From positions 478,409 to 542,408 of the forward strand of contig JACPEA010000002.1 of assembly GCA_016183765.1 (NCBI GenBank): 64,000 nucleotides of DNA, read 5' to 3'. The notes below the pieces were generated by a model. It searched no databases, was not told the origin of the DNA, and saw only the letters and a list, made by a program, of their open reading frames with translations. A program made the position numbers and the translations under genes. The stretch is from Bacteroidota bacterium. GTDB taxonomy: Bacteria > Bacteroidota > Bacteroidia > Chitinophagales > Chitinophagaceae. Position 1 is the first letter of the stretch. Each line of letters opens with the position of its first letter. Positions 25,226-34,671 of the stretch are shown one piece after another.

Positions 25226-26146
25226 ATGCAGCATACCTCATATATACTGATGATCCAGCCGGTGAATTTTGACTTTAACAGCGAGACCGCTGTGAACAAC
25301 CGATTCCAGGCCAGATCGGGTGATGACAACAAACAGGCGAAAGCCCTGGCAGAGTTCACCCATTTTGTGGCACTGCTCCGGCAGTCTGGTATAGACGTGA
25401 CCGTTGTGGAAGACAGTCCCGAACCCCACACACCCGATTCCGTATTCCCCAACAACTGGATCTCTTTGCATGAGGATGGCACACTGGTACTTTACCCGAT
25501 GTTTGCAGAGAACCGCAGGCAGGAAAGAAAACAGCAGGTGCTGGAGCGTCTGCAGGAAAGATTCACGATCAGCAAAACGATCGACCTCACCCATTTTGAA
25601 AAAGAACATTTATACCTGGAAGGAACAGGCAGTATGGTGTTAGACCGGGAACATAAGATCGTGTATGCCTGCATTTCGCCCAGGACAGATGAAAACGTAT
25701 TAGCCACTTTCTGTAAAAGAACCGGTTACCAGCCACTCAGTTTTGTGGCGGTGGACCAGGCAGGCGTACCTATTTATCATACCAATGTGATGATGTGTGT
25801 GGCAGACAGGTATGCAGTCATCTGCCTGGACGTTATCCCGGATAAAGACGACAGGCAGGAACTGTTGGATTCATTCCGGCAAAACCACAAAGAGATCATC
25901 CCCATCAGCAGGGAGCAGATGAACCAGTTTGCGGGAAATATGCTGCAGGTTCATAACCAGCAGGGGGTCACTTACCTGGTCATGTCCACACAAGCTTATG
26001 TAAGTCTGTCGAGAGAACAGGTGGAAGCCATTGAGAAACATAACCCCATCCTTCATGCAGATATCGGCACCATTGAAGCCAATGGCGGCGGCAGTGCCCG
26101 CTGTATGATGGCAGAGATCTTTCTTCCGGTAAAAGCCCATCACTAA
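25226..26146 (+). CDS. ctlX: CtlX-type citrulline utilization hydrolase (guanidino-hydrolase/amidinotransferase fold)
   Basis: A protein of 306 residues from the ATG at 25226. An upstream ATG at 25184 would overlap the previous gene by 11 bp and add 14 residues; the family usually begins close to ILMIQPVNFDFNSETAVNN, so the shorter form is chosen. Motifs: PDSVFPNNWISLHEDG, YLEGTGSMVLDREH, IYHTNVMMCVADRYAVICLD and the C-terminal IEANGGGSARCMMAEIFLP with the catalytic cysteine. The family is related to arginine deiminase and DDAH. CtlX was named from citrulline use in Francisella; the exact substrate here is inferred. It is probably cotranslated with the preceding gene. Confidence 0.83.
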   Translation: MQHTSYILMIQPVNFDFNSETAVNNRFQARSGDDNKQAKALAEFTHFVALLRQSGIDVTVVEDSPEPHTPDSVFPNNWISLHEDGTLVLYPMFAENRRQERKQQVLERLQERFTISKTIDLTHFEKEHLYLEGTGSMVLDREHKIVYACISPRTDENVLATFCKRTGYQPLSFVAVDQAGVPIYHTNVMMCVADRYAVICLDVIPDKDDRQELLDSFRQNHKEIIPISREQMNQFAGNMLQVHNQQGVTYLVMSTQAYVSLSREQVEAIEKHNPILHADIGTIEANGGGSARCMMAEIFLPVKAHH

Positions 26147-26477
26147 AGCATTCCGGAAACGATTGTTACTAACACATGTTAGTTGTAAATTAAAAATATA
26201 TTTTCTTTTTATTCAGGCTACCCTGTTTTTTTAGCAAAAAAACAAGCTCTGGAAAGCCTTTACAGCAATGAATCTGCGCTGTAACAGAAAAATAACATAC
26301 AGAATTGTTCACAAAATATCGTTCCCTGAAAAGCCGTTTGCCTGGTTTAGTACCATCAGGAACTTGTGATTTATTGCCAAATGCGTATTTTTGGAACTCC
26401 GTGTATCTGATACACATACATTTACGAATGATTGCCGTTAATGTTTCACCGCTTTAAAGAAGAATTGCAAAATCACA
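26147..26477. other. Intergenic region between ctlX and pfkA
   Basis: This 331-bp A/T-rich stretch holds no credible gene. A promoter for pfkA lies near its right end (see the separate entry). A T7 / A7 pair around TTTTTTTAGCAAAAAAA (26228-26244) can fold, but without a clear U-tract it is not called as a terminator. Nothing else is seen. Confidence 0.7.
26364..26393 (+). promoter_or_regulatory. Bacteroidetes-type promoter of pfkA-pyk
   Basis: TTG at 26364-26366 and TATTTTTG at 26386-26393 are separated by exactly 19 bp, fitting TTG-N19-TAnnTTTG. Transcription would start about 26400, giving a leader of about 78 bases before the pfkA ATG at 26478. Confidence 0.75.
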
Positions 26478-27464
26478 ATGTCTGCTAAACAAGTAACTAA
26501 GATTGGTGTACTTACCTCCGGTGGCGATGCCCCGGGTATGAATGCCGCTATCAGGGCTGTAGTTAGAACGGGAATCTACCATGGATTAGAGATCTATGGC
26601 ATCATGAGGGGCTACAGTGGGATGGTTGAGGATGATATTTTCGAAATGAATTCACGTTCGGTTGCCAATATCATCCAGCGTGGCGGTACCATATTAAAAA
26701 CTGCAAGATGCAAAGAGTTTTTTGAGTATGAGGGCCGTAAAAAAGCATACGAAAACCTCAAGAAAAGAGGCATCGATTCACTCGTAGTGATCGGTGGCGA
26801 TGGCAGTTTCCGTGGCGCTCAGAAATTCAGCAACGAATTCGATATTCCCTGTATCGGTTTACCCGGTACCATTGATAAGGATATTGCCGGCAGCGATTTC
26901 ACCATCGGTTTTGATACTGCGGTGAATACTGCCGTTGATGCCATTGACAAGATCCGCGATACCGCCGATGCACACGACCGTCTCTTTATTGTGGAAGTGA
27001 TGGGCCGCGATGCCGGTTATATCGCCCTGCACAGCGGTATTGCCACCGGTGCGGAGAATATCCTGATCCCTGAGACCAAAACCGATATTGAAGAACTGAT
27101 CGCTTCCCTAACCGAAAAGGAGAAACGCAGGAAACTGGTGAACCTGATCGTGGTAGCTGAAGGGGATGAGTTCGGCGGCGGCAATGAGATCGCGGCCATC
27201 ATCAAGAAAAGACTGCCCAATGCGGATACCCGTGTCTGCATCCTCGGTCATATACAGCGTGGCGGTGCGCCCAGCTGTTTAGACAGGCTGATCGCCAGCC
27301 GAATGGGTTACCATGCAGTGGAATGCCTGATCAATGGCAGACACAATGTGATGGTGGGTATCCTGAACAATAAACTGCACTACACTCCACTGGATAACGC
27401 AGTAAAAGCCAAACAAAAGATATCTGATGACTGGTTCAAGATCGTTAAGATCCTGGCCAGCTGA
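26478..27464 (+). CDS. pfkA: ATP-dependent 6-phosphofructokinase
   Basis: A protein of 328 residues. It has the ATP loop IGVLTSGGDAPGMNAAIRAV, the nucleotide motif VIGGDGSFRGA, the catalytic GLPGTIDKDIAGSDFTIGFD, the effector/substrate loop EVMGRDAGYIAL, and HIQRGGAPSCLDRL. It phosphorylates fructose-6-phosphate to fructose-1,6-bisphosphate, the committed step of glycolysis. The glycine in GGDG following the first motif supports ATP rather than pyrophosphate use, by family rule. pyk follows 62 bp later, so both committed glycolytic steps appear to be cotranscribed from the promoter at 26364. Confidence 0.96.
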   Translation: MSAKQVTKIGVLTSGGDAPGMNAAIRAVVRTGIYHGLEIYGIMRGYSGMVEDDIFEMNSRSVANIIQRGGTILKTARCKEFFEYEGRKKAYENLKKRGIDSLVVIGGDGSFRGAQKFSNEFDIPCIGLPGTIDKDIAGSDFTIGFDTAVNTAVDAIDKIRDTADAHDRLFIVEVMGRDAGYIALHSGIATGAENILIPETKTDIEELIASLTEKEKRRKLVNLIVVAEGDEFGGGNEIAAIIKKRLPNADTRVCILGHIQRGGAPSCLDRLIASRMGYHAVECLINGRHNVMVGILNNKLHYTPLDNAVKAKQKISDDWFKIVKILAS

Positions 27465-27526
27465 TGATTCTGAATCAAGTACTGTACTACACAACCATTA
27501 CAAGCAATCACTAATAAAAAAACACC

Positions 27527-29017
27527 ATGTCTAAAAACCTCGAGAAGTACCTGCACAAAGAAATGGACAAGAAAGCGGGTCTTGCGCATGTGGACCACCG
27601 AACCAAGATCGTAGCCACCGTAGGCCCGGCCTGCGACACCTACGACAAACTGCTGGAACTGGTGAAAGCCGGTGTTAATGTTTTCCGCCTGAACTTTTCA
27701 CATGGAAGTCATGAAGACAAACTCAACATCATTGAACATATCCGTAACATCAACAATACGGAACCTTATAATATTGCCATCCTGGCCGACCTGCAGGGGC
27801 CTAAACTCCGCGTTGGGGAGATCGAGAACAATGCACTGGAAGTAAAAGTGGGCGATGTACTCACTTTCACCAACGAAAAATGCATCGGCACCATGGAAAA
27901 GATCTATGTATCTTATCCCAACCTGGCTGATGATGTTACCCTGGGTAATATCATCCTGATCGACGATGGTAAACTGGAAGTGAAAGTGACCGCTATCGAA
28001 AAGAACGGGGATGTAAAAGTAACCGTTACCCTGGGCGGTATCCTTTCTTCCAAAAAAGGCATTAACCTGCCAGACACGAAGATCTCGCTGCCGGCCCTGA
28101 CAGAAAAAGACCTGGCCGACCTGGAATTCATCATCGAACAACAGTGCGACTGGGTGGCATTGAGTTTTGTGAGGGATGTAAAAGACCTGATCATCCTGCG
28201 CAGCAAACTGGATGAAAAGAAAAGCAAGACCAAGATCATTGCCAAGATAGAAAAGCCGGAAGCATTGGTGAATATCCGCGACATCATCCTGGAAAGTGAT
28301 GGTATCATGGTGGCCCGTGGCGACCTGGGTGTTGAATTGCCGGTAGAGCAGATCCCGCTGATCCAGAAAGAGCTGGTCCGCAAATGTATCCACCGTGCCA
28401 AACCCGTTATTGTGGCTACCCAGATGATGGAAAGCATGATCGACCGCGTAAAACCCAACCGTAGTGAGATCACTGACGTTGCCAACGCGGTACTGGAAGG
28501 CGCCGATGCCGTGATGCTGAGCGGTGAGACCGCAACAGGTCAGCACCCCGTACTGGTGGTACAGACCATGCGTAAGATCATTGCGGAAGTAGAAAAAAAA
28601 GAATACCGTTATAACCGGGAAGAGGACCTGAAACCACAACCCCACTCTCCTTCCTTCCACAGCGATGCGATCTGTTACAATGCCTGTAAGATCTCCGACG
28701 ATGTAGAAGCCAAAGCGCTGATCGGTATGACCCAGAGCGGATACACGGCTTTTATGCTGAGCAGTTATCGCCCTTCATCCCCGCTGTATATTTTCACCAA
28801 AGAAAGGTCGCTGGTGAACCAGCTCAGCCTTAGCTGGGGTGTAAGAGCGTTCTACTATTCGGAAGAGGATAGCCTGGATGATATCATACAGGACCAGATC
28901 GATATTCTGAAAGAAAGAGGCTTCCTCAACTCAGGCGATGTAGTGGTGAATACCGGAAGTACACCGGTTGACCTGCACCTGCCAACCAATATCATCAAAC
29001 TCACAAAAGTCAATTAA
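27527..29017 (+). CDS. pyk: Pyruvate kinase
   Basis: A protein of 496 residues. The N-terminus carries HRTKIVATVGPACDTYDKLL. The barrel motif is VNVFRLNFSHGSHEDK, the catalytic lysine region is KIIAKIEKPEALVNI, the metal site is DGIMVARGDLGVELPVEQIP, and the C-terminal marker is MLSGETATGQHPV. It converts phosphoenolpyruvate and ADP to pyruvate and ATP. About 20 extra residues precede the usual start. It probably shares a transcript with pfkA and is ended by the hairpin at 29037. Confidence 0.97.
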   Translation: MSKNLEKYLHKEMDKKAGLAHVDHRTKIVATVGPACDTYDKLLELVKAGVNVFRLNFSHGSHEDKLNIIEHIRNINNTEPYNIAILADLQGPKLRVGEIENNALEVKVGDVLTFTNEKCIGTMEKIYVSYPNLADDVTLGNIILIDDGKLEVKVTAIEKNGDVKVTVTLGGILSSKKGINLPDTKISLPALTEKDLADLEFIIEQQCDWVALSFVRDVKDLIILRSKLDEKKSKTKIIAKIEKPEALVNIRDIILESDGIMVARGDLGVELPVEQIPLIQKELVRKCIHRAKPVIVATQMMESMIDRVKPNRSEITDVANAVLEGADAVMLSGETATGQHPVLVVQTMRKIIAEVEKKEYRYNREEDLKPQPHSPSFHSDAICYNACKISDDVEAKALIGMTQSGYTAFMLSSYRPSSPLYIFTKERSLVNQLSLSWGVRAFYYSEEDSLDDIIQDQIDILKERGFLNSGDVVVNTGSTPVDLHLPTNIIKLTKVN

Positions 29018-29036
29018 TAACTTGTGCTGAAAATTG

Positions 29037-29072
29037 TAAAAAAGATTCCTGCTCACCGGGAATCTTTTTTTA
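29037..29072 (+). terminator. Rho-independent terminator of pfkA-pyk
   Basis: The hairpin AAAGATTCC / GGAATCTTT with loop TGCTCACCG is followed by more T residues, about 20 bp after the pyk stop. Confidence 0.85.
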
Positions 29073-29095
29073 TTTTGAGACCTTAATCCCTGGTT

Positions 29096-30946
29096 ATGAA
29101 AAAGATCTTCAGTTTGCTTGTTATGATCCTTCCGTTATCTGTGCTTGCACAGAATGCAGATTCTGTATGGATCATGAATAACTACACCAAAAAAGAACTG
29201 TACATTCCCATGCGCGACGGGGTAAAACTGTTCACCGTTGTTTATGCGCCAAAGAGTACGGAAGAGAAACACCCCATCATTCTCACAAGGACACCCTATT
29301 CCTGCGCGCCCTACGGAGAAGACAAAATGCCGCAATTATGGTACAGCACCCGGAAATATTTCCTGAAAGAGAATTATTACTATGTGATACAGGATGTCAG
29401 GGGCAGATGGATGAGTGAAGGGCAGTTTGTGGATGTGCGTCCGTACAAAACCGATAAAAGATCGTCCACTGATATCGATGAATCCACCGATGCGTACGAC
29501 ACCATCGACTGGCTTACCAAAAACCTGGAAAACAATAACAACAAGGTAGGCGTGTTCGGTACCTCCTATCCCGGTTTTTATGCTACCATGTCGGCCCTGA
29601 GCAATCATCCTTCCCTGAAAGCGGTGAGTCCGCAGGCCCCGGTAACAGAATGGTTCCTGGGAGATGATTTCCATCACAACGGCGCTTTCATGATGATGGA
29701 TGCGTTCAACTTTTATTCCGGTTTCGGTAAACCCCGCCCCGCGCCTACCACCAAGGGGCCTTCCGGTTATCCGATACCCGTAAAGGACAACTACGAATTT
29801 TATATGCGGGCTGGTGCGTTGCCCGACCTGACCAAACTGATGGGCGACAGCATCGCTTTCTGGAAAGACCTGATGAACCATCCTACCTATGATTCGTTCT
29901 GGCAGGCAAGGAATACCCGCAATTTTGTACAGCATATCTCACCCAATATTCCCACACTGGTGGTAGGTGGTTTATTCGATGCCGAAGACGTGTACGGGGC
30001 CTGGAACCTGTACAAAGCCATTGAAGCCAAAACAAAGAACCATAACCAGATCGTGATGGGTCCCTGGTTCCATGGACAATGGGGTGCGCACGATGGCAGT
30101 TACCTGGGTAATGTACAGTTCGGATCCAATACGAGCGCCTGGTACCGGGAGAATATAGAACTGCCTTTCTTCAATTATTACCTGAAAGGGAAAGGATCTG
30201 TTGACCAGATCAAAGAAGCCAATATTTTCTTCAGCGGCGCCAATGAATGGAAACAGTTTCCTGCCTGGCCGCCGGCGAATAGTCAGCCACAGGCCTTATA
30301 CCTGCAGAACAATGGCGGGCTCAGTTTCACCAAAACCACGGGCAATACCTATTCGGAATACATCAGTGACCCGGCCAAACCCGTTCCTTATACCGAAGAC
30401 GTACACCTGGGAAGGACCCGCGAGTATATGACAGACGACCAGCGTTTCGCAGCACGCAGACCGGATGTACTTGTTTTTAAAACCGATATCTTACCCGAAG
30501 ATATTACCCTGGGTGGTGTGCTCAAGGCCGACCTGCTGGTAAGTCTTTCAACCACTGATGCCGATTTTGTGGTAAAACTGATCGATGTATTCCCCGATGC
30601 TTTTACCTACGGTAATGAGGCCAAAAGCCAATACGAGATGAGCGGTTACCAGATGCTGGTTCGTGGAGAAGTGATGCGTGGAAAATTCCGCAACAGTTTT
30701 GAAAAACCGGAAGCATTTGTTCCCGGCAAACCCACACAGGTAACCTTCAGTTTACCGGATGTGGCACATACATTCCAGAAAGGACACAGGATCATGGTAC
30801 AGGTACAAAGCAGCTGGTTTCCGCTGGTAGACAGGAACCCACAGAAATTTACTGATATTTACCATGCCAAAGATGCGGACTTCCAGAAAGCCAGTATCAG
30901 GGTATACCACAACGCATCAAAGATCATTTTACCGGTGATGAAATAA
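29096..30946 (+). CDS. CocE/NonD family hydrolase (X-Pro dipeptidyl-peptidase S15-like), exported
   Basis: A protein of 616 residues with a signal peptide (KIFSLLVMILPLSVLAQ). The alpha/beta-hydrolase part holds the nucleophile motif VGVFGTSYPGFYATM and the family-typical YVIQDVRGRWMSEG (oxyanion region). Other catalytic-domain landmarks are VVGGLFDAEDVYGAW (Asp) and MGPWFHGQWG (His). A C-terminal jelly-roll domain follows (about residues 400-610), ending IRVYHNASKIILPVMK. Members hydrolyse acyl esters or amides, including N-terminal Xaa-Pro peptides. It is followed 35 bp later by a hexosaminidase, hinting at a shared nutrient-scavenging operon. Confidence 0.9.
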   Translation: MKKIFSLLVMILPLSVLAQNADSVWIMNNYTKKELYIPMRDGVKLFTVVYAPKSTEEKHPIILTRTPYSCAPYGEDKMPQLWYSTRKYFLKENYYYVIQDVRGRWMSEGQFVDVRPYKTDKRSSTDIDESTDAYDTIDWLTKNLENNNNKVGVFGTSYPGFYATMSALSNHPSLKAVSPQAPVTEWFLGDDFHHNGAFMMMDAFNFYSGFGKPRPAPTTKGPSGYPIPVKDNYEFYMRAGALPDLTKLMGDSIAFWKDLMNHPTYDSFWQARNTRNFVQHISPNIPTLVVGGLFDAEDVYGAWNLYKAIEAKTKNHNQIVMGPWFHGQWGAHDGSYLGNVQFGSNTSAWYRENIELPFFNYYLKGKGSVDQIKEANIFFSGANEWKQFPAWPPANSQPQALYLQNNGGLSFTKTTGNTYSEYISDPAKPVPYTEDVHLGRTREYMTDDQRFAARRPDVLVFKTDILPEDITLGGVLKADLLVSLSTTDADFVVKLIDVFPDAFTYGNEAKSQYEMSGYQMLVRGEVMRGKFRNSFEKPEAFVPGKPTQVTFSLPDVAHTFQKGHRIMVQVQSSWFPLVDRNPQKFTDIYHAKDADFQKASIRVYHNASKIILPVMK

Positions 30947-30981
30947 TACTTACAAAAGCCTCCTGATAAATAAAAACTTAT

Positions 30982-32616
30982 ATGAAAAAAAAATTACTCT
31001 GCTTCTCCCTGCTGTTAACTGTGATGGTGAGCGCACAGGAACCCGCTATTATTCCGAAACCTTCGCATATGGAGATGCAGGATGGAAATTTCAACATTAC
31101 TCCTGCTACCCGGATCGTACTGAAAGGTGCAGGGCTTGAAAAAGCGGCGATGTTCCTGAACGATTACCTGCAGAAATTCTATGGTTTCAAACTTGCCGTG
31201 ACCAAAACAGCCGTGGCCAAGAACAGCATCGTACTGGGACTTGAAAAAATGGAGTCAGCCATTGCCGGCGCCTACCGCCTGCAGGTGAACAGAAACGGGG
31301 TGCAGGTCAAAGGCGATGGTGCTATCGGTGCTTTTTATGGGGTACAGTCGCTGGTGCAACTGTTACCTGTTGAAAAAAAGCAAGAACTCACCATACCCGC
31401 ACTGGAGATCGAAGACCAGCCACGTTTTGCCTACCGCGGTATGCACCTGGATGTGGGCAGGCATTTTTATCCCATCGATTTCATCAAGAAGTTCATCGAC
31501 TATATTGCCCTGCACAAGATGAATACGTTTCACTGGCACCTGACAGAAGACCAGGGCTGGCGCATTGAGATCAAAAAATATCCCAGGCTGACGCAGGTGG
31601 GAGCTTACCGCAATGGTACGATCATTGGTCACCATCCCGGAACCGGCAACGACCAGACAAAGTATGGTGGTTATTATACCCAGGAGCAGGTGAAGGAGAT
31701 CGTGAAATATGCGAGCGACAGGTTCATCACCGTGATCCCCGAGATAGAAATGCCCGGACACGCTTCTGCAGCCATTGCTGCCTATCCGGAACTGAGCTGT
31801 TTTCCTGATGAAGCTACCAAACATCCGGCCAAAGTGAGCTGGTATGGCGACAGCACCGGCAAACAGGTACAACAGTCCTGGGGCGTTTACCCGGATGTAT
31901 TTGCGCCAACAGAATACACTTTTCAATTCCTGGAGAATGTACTGGATGAAGTGATCGCATTGTTCCCTTCTACCTATATCCATATTGGCGGAGATGAATG
32001 TCCGAAAGAGAACTGGAAACGTTCTACCTTCTGCCAGCAGCTCATCAAAGAAAAAGGACTGAAGGATGAACATGACCTGCAGAGTTATTTCATCCAGCGT
32101 ATGGAAAAATACCTCAACAGCAAGGGTCGTCAGATCATTGGCTGGGATGAGATACTGGAAGGCGGACTGGCGCCCAATGCCACCGTCATGAGCTGGCGTG
32201 GAGAAAAAGGCGGCATAGAAGCAGCCAAACAGAAACACCAGGTGATCATGACCCCTAACAGTTATGTGTACTTCGATTATGCGCAGAACAAACAGGAAGA
32301 TTCCCTGGTGATCGGCGGCTACCTGACTGTGCAGAAAGTTTACAATTATGAACCCGTACCCGCAGCACTGGCTGCAGAAGACACCAAATACATCCTGGGA
32401 GCCCAGGCCAATGTATGGTCGGAATACATGAAAACACTCGCCAAGGTTGAATACATGGTCTTCCCACGTATGAGCGCTTTAAGTGAAGTACTTTGGAGCC
32501 GGAAAGAAGCCAGGAACTGGTCGGATTTTGAAAAAAGAATGGAAAAACAGGCCAAACGTTATGAATTGTGGAATGCCAGTTACAATAAAAAGTACCTGGA
32601 TCCCGCTAACAAATAA
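30982..32616 (+). CDS. Beta-N-acetylhexosaminidase, GH20, exported
   Basis: A protein of 544 residues with a signal peptide (KKLLCFSLLLTVMVSAQ). A GH20b-type N-terminal domain is at about residues 25-145, and the GH20 barrel runs from 148 to the end. The catalytic Asp-Glu pair lies in YIHIGGDECPKENWK. Substrate motifs are NTFHWHLTEDQGWRIEIKKY and TVIPEIEMPGHASAAIAAYP. It removes terminal N-acetylhexosamine from glycans or chitin fragments in the periplasm or outside. The following nagB-type gene would handle the resulting amino sugar after phosphorylation and deacetylation. Confidence 0.95.
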   Translation: MKKKLLCFSLLLTVMVSAQEPAIIPKPSHMEMQDGNFNITPATRIVLKGAGLEKAAMFLNDYLQKFYGFKLAVTKTAVAKNSIVLGLEKMESAIAGAYRLQVNRNGVQVKGDGAIGAFYGVQSLVQLLPVEKKQELTIPALEIEDQPRFAYRGMHLDVGRHFYPIDFIKKFIDYIALHKMNTFHWHLTEDQGWRIEIKKYPRLTQVGAYRNGTIIGHHPGTGNDQTKYGGYYTQEQVKEIVKYASDRFITVIPEIEMPGHASAAIAAYPELSCFPDEATKHPAKVSWYGDSTGKQVQQSWGVYPDVFAPTEYTFQFLENVLDEVIALFPSTYIHIGGDECPKENWKRSTFCQQLIKEKGLKDEHDLQSYFIQRMEKYLNSKGRQIIGWDEILEGGLAPNATVMSWRGEKGGIEAAKQKHQVIMTPNSYVYFDYAQNKQEDSLVIGGYLTVQKVYNYEPVPAALAAEDTKYILGAQANVWSEYMKTLAKVEYMVFPRMSALSEVLWSRKEARNWSDFEKRMEKQAKRYELWNASYNKKYLDPANK

Positions 32617-32720
32617 TGTAGGATTTTGCGGAAATTAACGAAAAAGCTGCATGTTTTTGCGTTTTTATAGCGAATTTTGTCTCTAATTCATCAGAAAAGC
32701 AAGTAACAAAATACAATATC

Positions 32721-34619
32721 ATGGTTGATTCATTTGAAAAGATCCCGGTTAAAATTTTTAACGACTCCCATTCAGGCTCCGACTTTGTAGCGCGGGAAAT
32801 CGCAAAGCTGATACGCGAAAAAGCGGCTGCCAACCAGCCCTGTGTGTTGGGTATGGCCACCGGCGGAACCCCTATTGAACTGTATGCAGAACTGGTGCGC
32901 ATGCACCGGGAAGAAGGACTGAGTTTTAAAAATGTCATCACTTTTAACCTGGATGAATATTACCCGATTGAAAAAAATGCTTTCCAGAGTTACTGGAGTT
33001 TCATGCACCGGCATTTGCTCAACCATGTTGACATCGATCCTGCCAATATCCATATCCCCAATGGAAGCTGGCCCAAAGAGGAGATCAAAAAATATTGTAC
33101 CGAGTATGAAGCGAAAATGGAAGCCATTGGCGGTGTTGACCTGCAGATACTGGGTATTGGTCTGAACGGCCATATTGGTTTCAATGAACCCGGTTCAAGC
33201 ATTTATTCCAGGACCAGGCTGGTGAACCTGCAGAACACCACCCGTATCGCCAACACCTACGAGTTCGAGAATATTTCCAAAGTACCCCGCCTGGCCATTA
33301 CCATGGGTATCAGCAATATCCTGAAAGCCAAACGCATCATCCTGATGGGTTGGGGACAGAAAGCAGCCATCATTGCCAAATCGGTTGAAGGCGATGTGAC
33401 CGAACAGATACCGGCCAGCATTCTGCAGCAACATGGCGATTGCACATTTGTGATAGATGAGGCTGCGGCTTCTGAACTGACCCGTGTAAAATCGCCCTGG
33501 CTAACGGGAGATTGTGTATGGACACCGAAAATGATCAAACGGGCTGTGGTACATATGGCATTGAAGCTGGACAAGTCCGTACTGAGCCTCACTTCCAATG
33601 ATTATCTCGAAAACGGTCTATCAGACCTGCTGGTAGAAAAAGGAGATGCCTATGAGATCAACCTGCAGGTATATTACCTGCTGCGCGACAGCATTACCGG
33701 ATGGCCCGGCGGCAAACCCGGCGCGGTTATCCCGGCACATCCTGAAAGAAGTGAACCGCATCCGAAAAGATGTGTGATCTTCTCCCCTCACCCGGATGAT
33801 GATATCATCAGCATGGGCGGAACCTTTATGCGTTTGCACGACCAGGGACATGAAGTGCATGTGGCCTACCAGACCAGCGGCAATATTGCCGTTACCGATG
33901 AGTTCGTTACGCGTTTCATCGACTTCGCCGTTGGTTTTGAAGACATGTTCGGGATCGATAATAAGAAAAGTCAACAGATCCTTTCAGATGCAAGAAAATA
34001 TATTGCGAGCAAGGAAAAGAACCAGAGTGATACGGCAGAGATCCGCGCCATCAAAGGACTGATCAGGCGCTGCGAAGCCAAAGCTACCTGCCGTTATGTG
34101 GGTCTGACCGACGACCGCGCTCATTTTATGAACCTGCCCTTCTATGAAACCGGCACCATCGACAAAAACCCGATGGGAGAAGAAGATGTACGCCTGACCA
34201 TGGAGTTGCTGAACAAATTGAAACCGCACCAGATCTATTGCGCCGGCGACCTGGCCGATCCGCATGGTACGCACAAGGTTTGTCTTGAGATCATCTTCGA
34301 AAGCATGCGCCGTTTGAAAGCTGCTGGCGAAGAATGGATCAAAGATTGCTGGGTATGGTTATACAAAGGTGCATGGCAGGAATGGGATATCTCCGAGATC
34401 GAAATGGCCATACCGATGAGCCCGGACCAGGTCATGAAAAAACGTTTCGGCATCTTTATTCACCAGTCGCAGAAAGACATGGTTCCCTTCCAGGGATCAG
34501 ACAGCCGTGAATTCTGGCAGCGGGCGGAAGACAGGAACGCCAACACCGCAAACCTGTATGCAGCGCTGGGTATGACCAAATACGCTGCTATGGAAGCTTT
34601 TGTGAGGTGGCATTATTAA
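32721..34619 (+). CDS. nagB: Glucosamine-6-phosphate deaminase fused to a PIG-L/LmbE deacetylase domain
   Basis: A protein of 632 residues with two domains. Residues about 1-270 are NagB: LGMATGGTPIELYAELVRM, ITFNLDEYYPI and ILGIGLNGHIGFNEPGSS. Residues about 345-600 are a PIG-L/LmbE zinc deacetylase: KRCVIFSPHPDDDIISMGGT (metal motif PHPDDD) and the second metal histidine in DPHGTHKV. NagB makes fructose-6-phosphate and ammonia. The fused domain could remove the acetyl group of an N-acetylglucosamine derivative, but its substrate is not shown here. This fusion is known in Bacteroidota, which makes it ordinary in this lineage. The gene lies 104 bp after the hexosaminidase. Confidence 0.92.
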   Translation: MVDSFEKIPVKIFNDSHSGSDFVAREIAKLIREKAAANQPCVLGMATGGTPIELYAELVRMHREEGLSFKNVITFNLDEYYPIEKNAFQSYWSFMHRHLLNHVDIDPANIHIPNGSWPKEEIKKYCTEYEAKMEAIGGVDLQILGIGLNGHIGFNEPGSSIYSRTRLVNLQNTTRIANTYEFENISKVPRLAITMGISNILKAKRIILMGWGQKAAIIAKSVEGDVTEQIPASILQQHGDCTFVIDEAAASELTRVKSPWLTGDCVWTPKMIKRAVVHMALKLDKSVLSLTSNDYLENGLSDLLVEKGDAYEINLQVYYLLRDSITGWPGGKPGAVIPAHPERSEPHPKRCVIFSPHPDDDIISMGGTFMRLHDQGHEVHVAYQTSGNIAVTDEFVTRFIDFAVGFEDMFGIDNKKSQQILSDARKYIASKEKNQSDTAEIRAIKGLIRRCEAKATCRYVGLTDDRAHFMNLPFYETGTIDKNPMGEEDVRLTMELLNKLKPHQIYCAGDLADPHGTHKVCLEIIFESMRRLKAAGEEWIKDCWVWLYKGAWQEWDISEIEMAIPMSPDQVMKKRFGIFIHQSQKDMVPFQGSDSREFWQRAEDRNANTANLYAALGMTKYAAMEAFVRWHY

Positions 34620-34671
34620 CGGCCACCCCACAAAAGGTTTTACCTACATTCGTTCTGCTTATTTTTACCGG

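Noticed and set aside
27698..28660. Long open frame on the minus strand opposite pyk
   Set aside because: It lies entirely inside the pyruvate kinase gene, has no recognisable domain, and is rich in His/Gln/Phe as expected from antisense codons.
31363..32238. 291-residue open frame opposite the hexosaminidase gene
   Set aside because: It overlaps the GH20 catalytic region and has no known domain.
32721..34619. NagB-PIG-L fusion as a novel gene fusion
   Set aside because: This two-domain arrangement is already common in Bacteroidota, so it is annotated but not reported as new.
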